From the NCBI GenBank assembly GCA_002392835.1, contig DGHX01000063.1, positions 9,086 to 15,842 of the forward strand: a stretch of DNA of 6,757 bases, in the 5' to 3' direction. The notes under the pieces were generated by a model that was given only the letters and a program-made list of their open reading frames with translations, was not told the DNA's origin and searched no databases. This stretch comes from Prevotella sp. UBA3837 (lineage in GTDB: Bacteria; Bacteroidota; Bacteroidia; Bacteroidales; Bacteroidaceae). Positions 6,087 through 6,757 of this stretch are shown here, piece by piece (position 1 is the first letter of the stretch; the number at the start of each line of letters is the position of its first letter). A program made the translations under genes and the position numbers.

Positions 6087-6632
6087 TTACTTCGTTTTAG
6101 TGTTAAACGTTCCGGCCTTCCACTCGGCGCCACCGTCGATGAGGTTGGGCAGAGAACCGCCCTCGTACTTCTCCTCATTAAGGTGCAGCACCAGCTTCGA
6201 ACGGTCGAAGACGGCATTCTCAAAGTCGTTGGTAAACTCGATGGCATCGAAATTGCAGGCGTTGGTGCACAACTGGCAGAACATGCAGTCGCCAAGGTCG
6301 TACTGATAGTCGTCGAGCACCTTCTTCTTCTTGCCCGTCTCGGGATCCTCGGCCATGTGGGCCGTAATCTTGATGGTGCCGTTGGGGCAGGCCTTCTCGC
6401 ACAGCGTGCAGGCCGTGCACTTGTAAGCACCATCCTCGTTGCGCTTGAAGACGAGGCGCCCGCGGTGGCGCGCTGACACATGCAGCGTGGTCTTGCGGTT
6501 CTCAGGGTACTGCTCCGTCGACTTGTTGGTGAAGAAGTCCTTGAAGTATTCCTTCCAGGTGGTCTTCATGCCGGTAGCCAGCGTCTGTATGCCGTGCCCT
6601 ATCTCACCGAAATATGAATGTTCTTTTTCCAT
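6087..6632 (-). CDS. nuoI: NADH-quinone oxidoreductase subunit I (2x[4Fe-4S] ferredoxin-like)
   Basis: NuoI is the peripheral-arm subunit that carries iron-sulfur clusters N6a and N6b and hands electrons to NuoB (N2) near the quinone site. The product is 181 aa, normal for the family. Two ferredoxin motifs are visible: C72-x2-C75-x2-C78-x3-C82-P83 (KCTACTLCEKACPNG) and C116-x2-C119-x2-C122-x3-C126 (DCMFCQLCTNACNFDAIEF). All eight cysteines are present. The proline that normally follows the last cysteine of the second motif is N127. A lysine-rich linker (KKKK at 101-104) separates the motifs. The N-terminal region, about 15-35, is amphipathic and suits membrane-surface contact. The start is ATG at 6632, giving MEKEHSYFGEIG. 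It follows an 18-nt A-rich leader without a Shine-Dalgarno, directly after nuoH. The next gene, nuoJ, begins 7 nt after the stop. Confidence 0.97.
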   Translation of the reverse strand: MEKEHSYFGEIGHGIQTLATGMKTTWKEYFKDFFTNKSTEQYPENRKTTLHVSARHRGRLVFKRNEDGAYKCTACTLCEKACPNGTIKITAHMAEDPETGKKKKVLDDYQYDLGDCMFCQLCTNACNFDAIEFTNDFENAVFDRSKLVLHLNEEKYEGGSLPNLIDGGAEWKAGTFNTKTK

Positions 6633-6650
6633 TATTCTTTGTTTTCTTTT
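6633..6650 (-). promoter_or_regulatory. A-rich translation-initiation leader of nuoI
   Basis: The whole 18-nt nuoH-nuoI gap reads AAAAGAAAACAAAGAATA on the coding strand, directly before the nuoI ATG. It has no GGAGG-like element. A-rich, unstructured leaders of this type are the common initiation context in Bacteroidota, so this supports the chosen start rather than indicating special regulation. Confidence 0.5.
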
Positions 6651-6757
6651 TTATAGATACCAACCCATGGCCACGCAGACGGTCATCAGCACAAGGTTGA
6701 TGAGGCTAAGGGGCATGAGGTACTTCCACTCGAGCTTCAGGATCTGGTCGATACGCA
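6651..6757 (-). CDS. nuoH: NADH-quinone oxidoreductase subunit H, C-terminal end (partial)
   Basis: Only the last 34 codons and the TAA stop (6653-6651) are inside the window; the 5' part lies beyond position 6757. The visible end reads RIDQILKLEWKYLMPLSL, then INLVLMTVCVAMGWYL. This fits the NuoH C-terminus: the conserved R-x-D-Q-x-x-x-x-x-W-K-x-L-x-P-L-S-L motif in the loop before the last helix, then a final membrane segment. NuoH (ND1 relative) forms much of the quinone-binding cavity and joins the peripheral arm to the membrane arm. Its position just before nuoI matches the universal H-I-J-K-L-M-N order. Because most of the gene is missing, its length and key quinone-site residues cannot be judged. 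Confidence 0.9.
   Translation of the reverse strand, partial: RIDQILKLEWKYLMPLSLINLVLMTVCVAMGWYL

Overview
The window is the 3' end of a respiratory complex I (NADH-quinone oxidoreductase-type, nuo) operon. Every gene lies on the minus strand, so transcription runs from right to left. In transcription order: the C-terminal end of nuoH (cut by the window edge), nuoI, nuoJ, nuoK, nuoL, nuoM and nuoN, then a strong intrinsic terminator and a short stretch of downstream intergenic DNA. No other genes, RNA genes, mobile elements or CRISPR arrays are visible.

The organism looks like a member of Bacteroidota, most likely Bacteroidales and plausibly Prevotellaceae. This rests on the protein flavour, on A-rich translation starts mostly without Shine-Dalgarno sequences, and on AT-rich 7-nt-period repeats in the gaps between GC-rich genes. 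No rRNA or other decisive marker is present, so this is an inference.

Layout: nuoH to nuoL are tightly packed, with gaps of 18, 7 and 9 nt and a 4-nt ATGA overlap between nuoJ and nuoK. The two gaps around nuoM are different. The nuoL-nuoM gap is 105 nt and the nuoM-nuoN gap is 35 nt. Both are filled with heptameric AT-rich repeats, and the longer gap could fold into alternative hairpins, one of which would cover the nuoM start.

NuoI carries two 4Fe-4S clusters that pass electrons towards the quinone site at NuoH. NuoH, J and K form the proximal membrane arm. NuoL, M and N are the three antiporter-like proton-pumping subunits. Their key charged residues are present except in NuoM, where the TM7 lysine expected from the family is a leucine. 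nuoE, nuoF and nuoG (the NADH-oxidising module) are not in the window and do not follow nuoN before the terminator. That fits the reduced complex I known from Bacteroides, but the window cannot prove it.

The window is mostly an ordinary core-metabolism operon. The points worth a second look are the NuoM substitution, the heptamer-filled gaps, and the single very strong Shine-Dalgarno sequence, which precedes nuoK.
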